Assembly (NCBI GenBank): GCA_030524315.1
Contig: JAUNGU010000005.1
Span: 1-55,292 of the forward strand
Length of the DNA: 55,292 nt
From: Peptococcaceae bacterium
Lineage (GTDB): Bacteria > Bacillota > Peptococcia > Peptococcales > Peptococcaceae
Reading direction: 5' to 3'
Made by a program: the position numbers and the translations under genes. Positions 1 through 7,733 of the stretch are shown in pieces. How positions within the stretch are numbered: the first letter of the stretch is position 1; each line of letters begins with the position of its first letter. The notes under the pieces are model-generated. The model did not search any database, had not been told where the DNA came from, and saw only the letters and a list, made by a program, of their open reading frames with translations.

Positions 1-6
1 CGTGCT

Positions 7-51
7 AATCGTATCATAATCGTCTCAATCGTGTCAATGCGTGAGACGATT
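7..51. repeat. tandem AATCGTNTCA repeats and inverted repeat at the left edge
   Basis: Three copies of AATCGTNTCA lie at 7-16, 18-27 and 27-36. The middle one also pairs with TGAGACGATT at 42-51 as a 10-bp inverted repeat with a 14-bp loop. The GTCTCA/TGAGAC core recalls the dyads around the ATPase gene at 8.8-10.0 kb. It may be the upstream control region of a leftward gene outside the window; that is inference. Confidence 0.5.
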
Positions 52-76
52 GTGCGTCGATTCCCCGTGCGCGCGC

Positions 77-110
77 AAAAAATGCACGCCCTTTCGCGCA
101 GGCGTGCATC
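77..110 (-). terminator. Rho-independent terminator of the patatin-like gene
   Basis: ATGCACGCC (82-90) pairs with GGCGTGCAT (101-109). On the minus strand a T-run follows the stem, just after the stop codon of the gene ending at 122. Confidence 0.8.
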
Positions 111-121
111 TGTGTGAGCGA

Positions 122-1009
122 TTATTCGCTGACGGCGGTTGGCTGCATCCACTCGAGCCAGGCGTCGATTTGTGCCTCGGCTTGGGCGCGGCCCAGCTGC
201 CAGGAGGCGGCGAGCTTGTCGTGGTCGGTTTCGGTGCGCTCGACGGGCATTTCCTCGGGATAGAGGACCAGCGCCTTGCCCTCGGCTTCGAGCTGGTCGA
301 TGAAATCCATCTGGGCGTTGTAATTGGCAGCGCGGGTCTCGAGCGCCTCGGCAACCTTGGGATGGTGGCGATAGGCGACCTTGGCGACGGCGAGGCTCTT
401 GGATGGCTCGCGACGGTAGCCGCGCTTGTGGGTCGGCAGGATGACGAAGCGCTCGATGCCGGCGTCAATGGCCGGCTGGAGCACAAAGCCCTCGCGCACG
501 CCGCCGTCCACATAGCCGACGCCGTCAATGTAGGTCGCCGGCATGACCAGCGGCAGGGAGCTCGAGGCGCGGCTCACGCGCATGAGGTCGCGGTAATTGG
601 CAAAATCCGCCATGTGCCAGTAGCGCAGCTCGCCCGTGTCCTGGTTGAAGGCTGAGAGGGCGATTTCGACGCCGCTGTTTTTGAAGCGCTGCCAGTTGGC
701 CTCGTGCTCGGGCTCGTCAAAATACGCCTCCTCGTAAATATAGAAGGAATTGAAAAATCCGTCGCCGCGTACAAAATGCTTCATCCCCGCAAAATCCTTG
801 TTCGCCGACAGATCCACCAGCCCCTCATACATGCGCGCGGCGTTGCGCATGACGTAATTGATGGCGATGGTCGTGCCCGCGCTGACACCCGTCACATAGG
901 GAAACTTGACGCCGTGCTCCAAGAGCACCTCGGCCATCCCCGCCGTGTAGGTGGCGCGCATGCCGCCGCCCTCGCAGACCAGCGCCGTATTATTGACGAA
1001 CTGTAGCAT
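122..1009 (-). CDS. patatin-like phospholipase family protein
   Basis: The protein has 295 residues and belongs to the patatin/RssA-type serine hydrolases, which cleave acyl esters of lipids with a Ser-Asp dyad. The oxyanion-hole motif GGGMR is at residues 14-18, the nucleophile elbow GVSAG places Ser43, and the dyad Asp is D168 in DGG. No signal peptide is seen, so it is probably cytosolic or peripheral. The ATG at 1009 is preferred over one 18 bases upstream because AAGGAG sits 8 bases before it. It is a single gene with its own terminator. The family is clear from the three motifs; the substrate is unknown. Confidence 0.88.
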   Translation of the reverse strand: MLQFVNNTALVCEGGGMRATYTAGMAEVLLEHGVKFPYVTGVSAGTTIAINYVMRNAARMYEGLVDLSANKDFAGMKHFVRGDGFFNSFYIYEEAYFDEPEHEANWQRFKNSGVEIALSAFNQDTGELRYWHMADFANYRDLMRVSRASSSLPLVMPATYIDGVGYVDGGVREGFVLQPAIDAGIERFVILPTHKRGYRREPSKSLAVAKVAYRHHPKVAEALETRAANYNAQMDFIDQLEAEGKALVLYPEEMPVERTETDHDKLAASWQLGRAQAEAQIDAWLEWMQPTAVSE

Positions 1010-1125
1010 ATGGTTCACTCCTTGCATGATCGATTTTCTCAGATGACTCTATTATACCACAGCGCTGGGAAATATCGGATTGGAAATTTTTCTGAAAGGA
1101 ATCTGCAATTAGCGGAGAATAACTC

Positions 1126-1156
1126 TTGAAAAATTGTATTAGGGGGGGGGTATAAT
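1126..1156 (+). promoter_or_regulatory. promoter of SLH gene 1 with a poly-G spacer
   Basis: TTGAAA (1126-1131) and a perfect TATAAT (1151-1156) are separated by 19 bases. The last nine spacer bases are G (1142-1150). The spacer is two bases longer than optimal, so a tract of seven G would give the 17-bp ideal. Confidence 0.75.
1142..1150 (+). repeat. G9 homopolymer in promoter spacer
   Basis: Nine consecutive G lie directly upstream of the -10 box. Homopolymers of this length slip during replication, and length changes here would alter the -35/-10 distance of the SLH gene. Confidence 0.85.
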
Positions 1157-1204
1157 CAACGTATTGTTGTTACCAATATGAAAAGATTTGGAAGGAGAGA
1201 TTCA

Positions 1205-4108
1205 ATGAACACTTACAAAAAACGACTGCTCGCCGCTGTGCTGGCCACAGCGATGGCGATGAGCGCGGCGCCGGTGGGCGCGCATGCGGAGGCGGCCAGC
1301 GATCTTGACGGCCACTGGGCCCAGGCACCGATGGAGGAATGGGCCGATTACGGCGTCATTCGCGGCTACGAGGATGGCACCATGCGTCCAAATGCCAAGA
1401 TCACCCGCGCCGAGCTCACGGCCATGCTCGACCGCGTCATGGATTACCAGGTCAAGGCCGACAACCATTTTAGCGACCTTGCCGATGGCGCCTGGTTTAC
1501 CGACGTCATCCTCGGCGCCAATGCCGCAGGCGTCATCCGTGGCTACGAGGACGACACCATCCGTCCAAACGCCACCATCACCCGCCAGGAGGCAGCGGCC
1601 ATGTTTGCCCGCGTGCTCTCCTTGGATCTCGGCGGTCAGCATGTGACCTTTGCCGATGAGGACGAGATTGCCGGCTGGGCGCGCGACAGCGTCATGGCAA
1701 TGGCGGCCGCTGGCTACATCCATGGCGATCGCGTGGGCGATAACATCGAATCCAGCTTCCGTCCAAACGACGGCATCACCCGCGCCGAGGTCATCACGAT
1801 TTTCAACAATATTTTTGACGACCTCTATCAAAAATCCGGCAGCGTCAGCGAAAACATTGACGGCTCTGCCGTGGTCAACACCGATGACGTCGTCCTCAAG
1901 GACATGGAAATCAAGGGCGACCTCGTCGTCGCTGAAGGCGTCGGCGATGGCGACGTGACCCTCGACGGCGTCAAGCTCGATGGCAAGCTCATCGTTCGTG
2001 GCGGCGGCGAGCATTCGGTCATCATCAAGGGCGACACGACTGTTGGCGATATCAGCGTCGAGCGCCGCGACAGCAAGGTGCGTCTGGCTGTGGCAGATAG
2101 CGCCAGCGTCGAGGATGTCGCTGTGACCAACGAAGGCAAGGGCGTCATCCTCGATGGCGATGCCACAAGCGTCAGCGTGGATGCTGCTGGGGCCGAGGTT
2201 GACGTGACTGGCACTGTTGAATCGGCGAGCGTCGCCAAGGGCGCTGACGATGTCACCCTCACCCTCAAAAACGGCGCGCGTCTGGATCAGGTCAGCACTG
2301 CCGCCGACGATACCACCGTCGTCGTTGAGCGCGGCGCAAATGCCAGCGCCGTCGCCATCAGCGGCAGCGGTACCACCGTCAAGGGCGATGGCAAGGTGGC
2401 AAGCGTCACCGTCGCCGACACTGCCAAGGACACCACCGTCTCCACCAAGAAAACCGACGTCACCAACAATAGCAGCGAGGCCGTGCAAACGGGCAAGCCA
2501 AACCAGACCATCAATCCGGGTACCGAAGGCACCACCCCTGGCGGCAGCACCTCCGGTAGCATCGGCGGCGGTGGCGGCGGCACCACCGTCACCCGCTACA
2601 GCGTGAGCTTCATCGACGCCGCTGGCAACGCGCTGACCGACAGCGAAGGCAACCCAATCGAAAGCCAGCGCGTCGCCAGCGGCCAGACCGTCACCCTGCC
2701 AACTGTGACCGTCGCCGAGGGCCAGAAAGTCAGCTGGTACACCAAGGACGCCAACGGCACCCTCGCCCTCTTTGACACCCAGACCAAAATCACCGCCGAC
2801 ACCACCCTCGTCGCCATCACCGGCTCCGACAAATTCACCGCCGGTAACGGCAGCGCTGCCGCGCCATACCTCATCAATGACGCCGAACAGCTCAAAGCCA
2901 TCGAGCCAAACGACAACGCCGATGCGCCAGTCTATTACAGCCTCACGGCGGATATTGATTTGGCTGGGCAGACTGGGACTAGCATGGTGCCAACGGCGCA
3001 GAATATTGTCCTCGACGGGCAGGAGCATAAGATTTCTTCTTCGGAAAAAACTGGCTTGCAGTCCGTCATCTATCAAGCAACAGGAACAACGACCATCAAA
3101 AATATCAATTATGATCTGACCAATTTGGATTCCAATTCCTCAGGACTCGACTTGTCCCCTTTGGTTTGGCAATTGATAGATACTGGCGTAAATATTGTCT
3201 TTCAAAATATTAATGTGACAGGTAACCATTCTGTTGATGGTAACAATGGCCCAATCGTTATGTTTGATCTCATGCGGGATTCTCAATTGACATTGGATCA
3301 GTGCACCATGGCTGCAAATCTTGAAGGGAGAAGCTACAATGGCGCCTTTATCGGTGGTCATTCTGGTAGCGATACAATAGTGACCGTTAGAGATTGCACC
3401 ATTTCCGGCAATATGGTTTGTGAAAAACCAGGCGCCGTTGCCGGGAATGCTTACAATGGTAAAGACAACAAAGTTGAAGTCAACTACAAATTTGAGAACA
3501 CCAACACCATCAGCGGCACCATTCGTGGCACGGTCACAGCCCATTATGGCATTGGGACCCATCCGCAGACGCTGACCCAGCCAGAAGAAGCGGCCAAGGC
3601 AGGCTGGACAGAAGCCGCTGGCGAAGGGCAGAATCTTTATGTGGCCCATACCGACAACACGCTGTCGATCAATGTCGCCGATGACCAATCCATCACCATC
3701 ACCCCATCGGATAGCGATCAGGTGACAAAATATGAGGTGGCAGTTGGTTTCTATTCCAAAACCTACAATGACGATAAAGCCACTGGCACCATGCGCATTT
3801 ATCGCACAGAAACCATTGATGAAGCATTGACAGAAGCGAGAACCATCAACCTCAAGGCGTACGGATTCGCCGATGTAGGGTTGGTCAGTGATCCATCTGC
3901 CATTACCAAGGACGCGCTTGAAAATAATATTGTCACCCTTGATGATGGTCAGACCTACTTCGTCATCGACGGAGAGCTGGACAACGATGGCGATATCTGC
4001 TACGTTGGTAGCCCAACCGAGCCAAAGACCACACGTGCCACATTGATCACCGTCAATGCCTATACCGCAGATGGCAAACTCTACTCCACTGCAACCTACA
4101 AAAAATAA
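1205..4108 (+). CDS. S-layer homology (SLH) domain surface protein 1
   Basis: This is a 967-residue exported protein. A signal peptide covers residues 1-28, with likely cleavage at AHA-E. Three SLH domains follow at about 31-85, 90-150 and 153-215, with GVIRGYEDGT- and ITRAE-type motifs; such domains anchor proteins to cell-wall polysaccharide. A repetitive beta-rich region runs to about 440, then a Gly/Ser linker (about 465-490), then a region with an APYLINDAEQLKAI motif typical of adhesin-like GLUG/beta-helix segments. The start at 1205 follows GGAAGGAGAG; a 9-codon-longer start lacks that spacing. Third-position GC drops after about 3000, suggesting a mosaic C-terminus. Role: cell-surface or S-layer-associated protein, possibly an adhesin. 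Confidence 0.9.
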   Translation: MNTYKKRLLAAVLATAMAMSAAPVGAHAEAASDLDGHWAQAPMEEWADYGVIRGYEDGTMRPNAKITRAELTAMLDRVMDYQVKADNHFSDLADGAWFTDVILGANAAGVIRGYEDDTIRPNATITRQEAAAMFARVLSLDLGGQHVTFADEDEIAGWARDSVMAMAAAGYIHGDRVGDNIESSFRPNDGITRAEVITIFNNIFDDLYQKSGSVSENIDGSAVVNTDDVVLKDMEIKGDLVVAEGVGDGDVTLDGVKLDGKLIVRGGGEHSVIIKGDTTVGDISVERRDSKVRLAVADSASVEDVAVTNEGKGVILDGDATSVSVDAAGAEVDVTGTVESASVAKGADDVTLTLKNGARLDQVSTAADDTTVVVERGANASAVAISGSGTTVKGDGKVASVTVADTAKDTTVSTKKTDVTNNSSEAVQTGKPNQTINPGTEGTTPGGSTSGSIGGGGGGTTVTRYSVSFIDAAGNALTDSEGNPIESQRVASGQTVTLPTVTVAEGQKVSWYTKDANGTLALFDTQTKITADTTLVAITGSDKFTAGNGSAAAPYLINDAEQLKAIEPNDNADAPVYYSLTADIDLAGQTGTSMVPTAQNIVLDGQEHKISSSEKTGLQSVIYQATGTTTIKNINYDLTNLDSNSSGLDLSPLVWQLIDTGVNIVFQNINVTGNHSVDGNNGPIVMFDLMRDSQLTLDQCTMAANLEGRSYNGAFIGGHSGSDTIVTVRDCTISGNMVCEKPGAVAGNAYNGKDNKVEVNYKFENTNTISGTIRGTVTAHYGIGTHPQTLTQPEEAAKAGWTEAAGEGQNLYVAHTDNTLSINVADDQSITITPSDSDQVTKYEVAVGFYSKTYNDDKATGTMRIYRTETIDEALTEARTINLKAYGFADVGLVSDPSAITKDALENNIVTLDDGQTYFVIDGELDNDGDICYVGSPTEPKTTRATLITVNAYTADGKLYSTATYKK

Positions 4109-4119
4109 TCCCACACACG

Positions 4120-4158
4120 CAAAAAACCATTCTCCAGCAATCGGGGAATGGTTTTTCT
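4120..4158 (+). terminator. terminator after SLH gene 1
   Basis: AACCATTC and GAATGGTT arms pair around a short loop, followed by TTTTTCTTT, 12 bases after the stop codon. Confidence 0.85.
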
Positions 4159-4189
4159 TTGGGATGCGTTGAATGGCGATGCTCCCGGC

Positions 4190-4217
4190 TTGACATTTTT
4201 TGCGGTTGTTTTACACT
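4190..4217 (+). promoter_or_regulatory. promoter of the ThrE-type exporter
   Basis: TTGACA (4190-4195), a 16-bp spacer and TACACT (4212-4217) lie 35 bases before the start codon at 4253. Confidence 0.7.
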
Positions 4218-4252
4218 AAAGAAAGAAATCTTTTTGCGAAAGAGGGAGTTGG

Positions 4253-5581
4253 ATGGAATTTCATGCGGTTCACGCCAATCACATGGCGATCAATTGGCAG
4301 GCGCTGGCCGACCACAACGGCGACGCGCCCTTGGCCGAGGCGGTGCTCGAGGAGAAGGCCTACATCATTGGCCGCGTCGGGCTCTCGATGCTGGCCTGCG
4401 GCACGGGGGCGTGGCGCATTCGCAGCGCCATGAACACCGTCGCCGAAAGCCTCGGCGTCGTTTGCACGGCGAGCATCGGGCTCTTGTCGCTGGATTATAC
4501 CTGTTTTGAAAACGGCAAGAGCTTTTCTCAATCTTGGAGCCTCAAAAATACTGGCGTCAACACCGACAAGCTGGCGCTGCTGGAGCATTTCGTCAAGGCC
4601 TTCCCCGAGCATTACAGCCAGCTTTCGGGCAACGCTGTGAGCGCGCGTCTCGACGAAATCAACGGCACCCCCGGCAATTACACGCCTGTGGCGCTGGGGC
4701 TGGCGGCGGCCTTTGCCTGCTGCGCATTTACCTTTCTTTTGGGCGGCGGGCCGGTGGAAATGCTCGGCGCCTTTTGCGGCGCAGGGGTGGGCAATTTTGT
4801 GCGCGTCAAGCTCCTGCACAAAAAATTCACTCTCTTTCTCTGTATCTTCGTCTCCATCGCCTTGGCCTGCGCCACCTACGCCCTGGCGGTGGGTGCCCTT
4901 GAGGCGCTCTTTCACGTCTCCTCCAACCACCAGGTTGGCTACGTCTGCGCGGCGCTCTTTATCATCCCGGGCTTTCCCTTCATCACCAGCGGCATCGACA
5001 TGTCCAAGCTGGATTTTCGCTCGGGGCTTGAGCGGTTGACCTACGCGCTGATGATCATCCTCGTGGCGACGATGACCGCCTGGGTCATTGCTCTGGCGCT
5101 CCATCTGCAGCCGGGGAATTTTCCGCCGCTGGATTTGGCGCCTGGGGTGCAGCTCGCGCTGCGGCTCGTCGCGAGCTTCTGTGGGGTCTTCGGCTTTTCG
5201 ATGATGTTCAACAGCCCCGTCGCCATGGCTGGCACCGCCGCCTTTGTTGGCGCCATTGCCAACACCCTGCGCCTGACCCTCGTTGATTTTTCCGGCCTGC
5301 CACCGGCCGTCTGCGCCTTTGTCGGCGCGCTGACCGCTGGGCTCATCGCAAGCCTCCTCAACAGCCGCCGCGGCTTTCCGCGCATCACCCTCACGGTGCC
5401 GTCGATTGTCATCATGGTGCCCGGCCTCTATCTCTACCGCGGCATCTACAATTTTGGCGCCATGGCCCTGGACGACGCCTCATACTGGCTCATCAGCGCC
5501 GCCCTCATCGTCATCGCCCTGCCCCTCGGTCTCATCTGCGCCCGCATCCTCACCGACCCGGAATTTCGCTATTGCACGTAA
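4253..5581 (+). CDS. threonine/serine exporter family protein (ThrE-type, fused)
   Basis: The protein has 442 residues. The N-terminal part (about 1-255) matches the ThrE N-domain (formerly DUF1212), with a soluble segment (RVGLSMLACGTGAWRIR) then five membrane helices. The C-terminal part (about 265-440) is the second ThrE domain (DUF3815-like), with about five more helices and a VPSIVIMVPG motif. In many Firmicutes these halves are two adjacent genes; here they are fused as in Corynebacterium ThrE. Predicted role: proton-driven export of threonine/serine or small amino acids across the cytoplasmic membrane. AGGGAG precedes the ATG. It has its own promoter. Confidence 0.85.
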   Translation: MEFHAVHANHMAINWQALADHNGDAPLAEAVLEEKAYIIGRVGLSMLACGTGAWRIRSAMNTVAESLGVVCTASIGLLSLDYTCFENGKSFSQSWSLKNTGVNTDKLALLEHFVKAFPEHYSQLSGNAVSARLDEINGTPGNYTPVALGLAAAFACCAFTFLLGGGPVEMLGAFCGAGVGNFVRVKLLHKKFTLFLCIFVSIALACATYALAVGALEALFHVSSNHQVGYVCAALFIIPGFPFITSGIDMSKLDFRSGLERLTYALMIILVATMTAWVIALALHLQPGNFPPLDLAPGVQLALRLVASFCGVFGFSMMFNSPVAMAGTAAFVGAIANTLRLTLVDFSGLPPAVCAFVGALTAGLIASLLNSRRGFPRITLTVPSIVIMVPGLYLYRGIYNFGAMALDDASYWLISAALIVIALPLGLICARILTDPEFRYCT

Positions 5582-5596
5582 ATCTTTCATGCACTC

Positions 5597-5626
5597 TCGA
5601 CAGAGGGTGTATTTTTGTATTACAAT
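5597..5626 (+). promoter_or_regulatory. candidate promoter of TA pair 1
   Basis: TCGACA (5597-5602), an 18-bp spacer and TACAAT (5621-5626) lie upstream of the antitoxin start at 5653. Confidence 0.5.
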
Positions 5627-5652
5627 GTATGACAAGAAAGGTGGTGGAAACG

Positions 5653-5874
5653 ATGGTTTGTTCAATTAGACTCTCTCCCGAGGAACGCCAGCTTGTGGAA
5701 AGCTACGCCAAGCTCCATTCGATGACCTTGAGCGAGGCATTCAAGCAGGCGATTTTTGACAAAATCGAAGAGGAATATGACATTGCTGTCGCCGATGCAG
5801 CGTACGACGAGTACGTGAAAAGCGGCAAGCCGCACCGCCCGTTTTCTGAGCTTTGCGAGGAGCTGGCGCTATGA
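5653..5874 (+). CDS. RelB-like / DUF6290-type antitoxin
   Basis: This 73-residue protein starts with a short beta strand (MVCSIRLSPEE) followed by helices, a ribbon-helix-helix pattern seen in RelB/DUF6290 antitoxins; the C-terminal half is acidic, as expected for a toxin-neutralising tail. AAAGGTGG precedes the ATG at 5653; a longer in-frame opening upstream lacks a ribosome-binding site. It overlaps the toxin gene by ATGA. Expected role: bind and neutralise the downstream RelE-like protein and repress the shared promoter. Confidence 0.8.
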   Translation: MVCSIRLSPEERQLVESYAKLHSMTLSEAFKQAIFDKIEEEYDIAVADAAYDEYVKSGKPHRPFSELCEELAL

Positions 5875-6137
5875 CCTACGCAGTAGAGACGACACCGCAT
5901 TTTGATAAGGCCTTCAAAAAGCTTGATCGCTACACCCAGCGCATGCTTGCCGCGTGGATTCGCAAAAATCTCGATGGCTGCACCGATCCGCGCGTCCACG
6001 GCAAAGCCCTCGTCGGCAATCGCAAGGGTCAGTGGCGCTACCGCATTGGCGATTACCGGCTCATTTGTCTCATTGACGACGGCGCGCTCATTATCCTTGC
6101 CTTGTCTGTTGGTCACAGGCGCGATATTTATGAATGA
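5871..6137 (+). CDS. RelE/ParE-family toxin
   Basis: This is an 88-residue RelE/YafQ-type protein. The pattern HFDKAFKKLDR at the N-terminus, a central GKALVGNRKGQWRYRIGDYR strand pair and a terminal VGHRRDIYE match ribosome-dependent RelE mRNA interferases (the VGHRxxxY ending is a family hallmark). The start overlaps the antitoxin stop (ATGA), indicating translational coupling. A terminator follows within 10 bases, so the pair is a complete two-gene operon. Family assignment is strong; activity is inferred. Confidence 0.87.
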   Translation: MTYAVETTPHFDKAFKKLDRYTQRMLAAWIRKNLDGCTDPRVHGKALVGNRKGQWRYRIGDYRLICLIDDGALIILALSVGHRRDIYE

Positions 6138-6141
6138 ATGC

Positions 6142-6180
6142 AAAAAAGGCATCACCCGGTGCAGGGCGATGCCTTCTTTG
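6142..6180. terminator. bidirectional terminator between TA pair 1 and the broken oxidoreductase
   Basis: AAAGGCATC pairs with GATGCCTTC. There is an A-run on the left and a T-rich tract on the right, so it can serve both converging genes. Confidence 0.8.
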
Positions 6181-6220
6181 CGTTTGCTAAGGGGGAGGAG
6201 GGAATGGTTAGGCGCTCTTT

Positions 6221-6850
6221 TTACTCAGCGACAACGCTGATGCGTTCTTGGATGTGGTTGCCTTCGGTGGCTTCGTCGATCATGGCGATGGCATAATCGG
6301 CGTAGCTGATGACGCTTTCGCCCTTGCTGTTGAGGGTCAGCTCTTCGCCAGCGAGAATGTATTTGCCGGTGCGAGCGCCGTCGGCCTGGAAGTCACCGGC
6401 AGGGCTGATGTAGGTCCAGCGCACATCCTTGCGTTCGCGCAGCTCAGCGAGGGCCTTGGCCATGGCAGCAGCCAATGGCTTGAACATATCTGGGAAGTCA
6501 GGACCGTCGGACACGCAAGCGGTGTGTTCAGGGTTGACATAGAGGCTGCCAGCGCCGCCGACAACGAGCAGGCGGGTATCGGTGCCGCTTAGCGCATCAC
6601 AGAGATGGGCCAGCGAGGTGCTGTGCTGAGCCAGGGTGTCCTCGGTCTACGCGCCAAAGGCATCGACGACCACGTCAAACCCAGCGAGATCGGCAGCAGT
6701 CAGATCAAAGAGATCCTTTGCGAGCACTTTTGTCGCAGCGCTCTTATTTTCCGAGCGCACAACGGCGGTGACATCCAGCCCACGATCCAGGGCTTCCTTG
6801 ACGATGAGTTGACCAGCTTTACCATTTGCACAAACGACTGCAATTTTCAT
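6221..6850 (-). pseudogene. NmrA/YwnB-like NAD(P)-binding oxidoreductase, interrupted by an in-frame TAG
   Basis: The frame would encode 209 residues of an atypical short-chain (NmrA-like) NAD(P)-binding protein. The N-terminus MKIAVVCANGKAGQLIVKEA holds the Rossmann loop, and the C-terminal half (RKDVRWTYISPAGDFQADG) is typical of the YwnB/YhfK group. After DAFGA at codon 67 there is a TAG at 6647-6649, then the same frame continues with TEDTLAQH to the natural stop at 6221. A Trp codon (TGG) one transition away fits that place. It is divergent from the HxlR gene, a usual pairing for quinone/electrophile-responsive oxidoreductases. Either a real nonsense mutation or a base-call error. Confidence 0.8.
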
Positions 6851-6956
6851 GATGATTGCCTCCTAATATTGGTTGATGGATTGATTTGGTGGGTGAGTTT
6901 GGAGTTGTCTTTTTATCTGGAATCGAGTGACGGCCGTTCCTCGTTTTCATGGTTGT

Positions 6957-6985
6957 ATTATAGGACGGGCCATTATTATTGAAAA
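6957..6985 (-). promoter_or_regulatory. promoter of the NmrA-like gene
   Basis: On the minus strand TTTTCA (6980-6985), a 17-bp spacer and TATAAT (6957-6962) lie about 107 bases before the start at 6850. Confidence 0.65.
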
Positions 6986-6996
6986 GTACGCACTTT
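6984..6996. promoter_or_regulatory. candidate HxlR-family operator
   Basis: AAGTACGCACTTT overlaps the last two bases of the -35 box of the NmrA-like promoter. A one-base variant, AAGTACACACTTT, sits at 23938-23950 with exactly the same overlap of the macrodomain promoter. The adjacent HxlR gene product is the obvious candidate binder. Confidence 0.6.
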
Positions 6997-7007
6997 ATCG
7001 TGCTATA

Positions 7008-7037
7008 GTTACCGCCGCGTAACCATTGCACAGTTAC
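7008..7037. promoter_or_regulatory. GTTAC/GTAAC cluster in the divergent region
   Basis: GTTAC (7008-7012), GTAAC (7019-7023) and GTTAC (7033-7037) form nested inverted repeats. GTAACCATTGCAC here recurs as GTAACCATTGCGC at 23954. The rest of the 351-bp gap between 6850 and 7202 holds only the two promoters and an AT-rich stretch; I see no gene in it. Confidence 0.45.
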
Positions 7038-7127
7038 CGGCGGGAAACAAATGGCTGGCGATGCGGCTTTGCGCCGATTCTCACCAGCGGAAATTTTTTT
7101 GAAAAAATTTTCCCGCGAGCGAAAAAA

Positions 7128-7156
7128 TTGACCCCCGCGGGCCAATATAGTAAAAT
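7128..7156 (+). promoter_or_regulatory. promoter of the HxlR-family regulator
   Basis: TTGACC (7128-7133), a 17-bp spacer and TAAAAT (7151-7156) lie 45 bases before the start at 7202. GTTACC recurs at 7168, near the expected transcription start. Confidence 0.7.
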
Positions 7157-7201
7157 TAGCGCAAAGTTACCAAAAGAAACCATCGTGAAAGGAGCCGCAT
7201 C

Positions 7202-7537
7202 ATGAGCAACCAAGAATTGCTGGACACCTTGCCCGCCTGCCCCGTCGAAACCACCCTCTCCCTCATCGGTGACAAATGGAAGGTGCTCATCCTCCGCGAC
7301 CTGATGGACGGCACCAAGCGCTTCGGCGAGCTCAAAAAATCCATCGGCCACGTCTCGCAAAAGGTCCTCACCGCCCAGCTCCGCGCCATGGAAGCCGGCG
7401 GCCTCGTCCACCGCGAGGTCTACGCCGAAGTCCCACCCCGCGTCGAATACTCCCTCACCGACCTCGGTCGCAGCCTCAAGCCCATCCTCGACGCCATGTG
7501 GAATTGGGGCGAGGGGTACAAGGAATCACTGAAATAA
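7202..7537 (+). CDS. HxlR-family winged-helix transcriptional regulator
   Basis: This 111-residue protein matches the HxlR family over its whole length: CPVETTLSLIGDKWKVLILR at residues 13-32, the GTKRFGELKKSIGHVSQKVL recognition region, and the C-terminal PPRVEYSLTDLGRSL wing. Cys13 is at the position of the thiol used by redox-sensing HxlR members (YodB, HypR) to detect quinones or oxidants. AAAGGAG precedes the ATG. It is divergent from the NmrA-like oxidoreductase, so it probably controls that promoter and its own; matching operator-like sites lie between them and also upstream of the macrodomain gene. Confidence 0.92.
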   Translation: MSNQELLDTLPACPVETTLSLIGDKWKVLILRDLMDGTKRFGELKKSIGHVSQKVLTAQLRAMEAGGLVHREVYAEVPPRVEYSLTDLGRSLKPILDAMWNWGEGYKESLK

Positions 7538-7553
7538 TTCTGCAAACGTCAAC

Positions 7554-7589
7554 GCGCCCTCGTCCGCATTCTCGAGGGCGCATTTTTTT
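7554..7589 (+). terminator. terminator after the HxlR gene
   Basis: GCGCCCTCG (7554-7562) pairs with CGAGGGCGC (7573-7581), followed by seven T. Confidence 0.9.
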
Positions 7590-7733
7590 CACCCCGTAAA
7601 ACCGCGCCACGAAGCCATTGCAACCAGCGGTTGACAAATTTCTAAGGGCGCTTGGTGGCGGTGCGCGCGGGCCTTTGCTAAAATGAATGCAACAAAGGCG
7701 GCGCAGGTGTGCGCGCCAAAGGAGGAGAGAAGG

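Noticed and set aside
1202..3076. Long open frame antisense to SLH gene 1
   Set aside because: Low-complexity Gly/Asp/Val composition caused by the codon bias of the real gene; no start signals.
7631..7684. TTGACA and TAAAAT as one promoter for the XRE gene
   Set aside because: The boxes are 42 bases apart; they cannot form one promoter.
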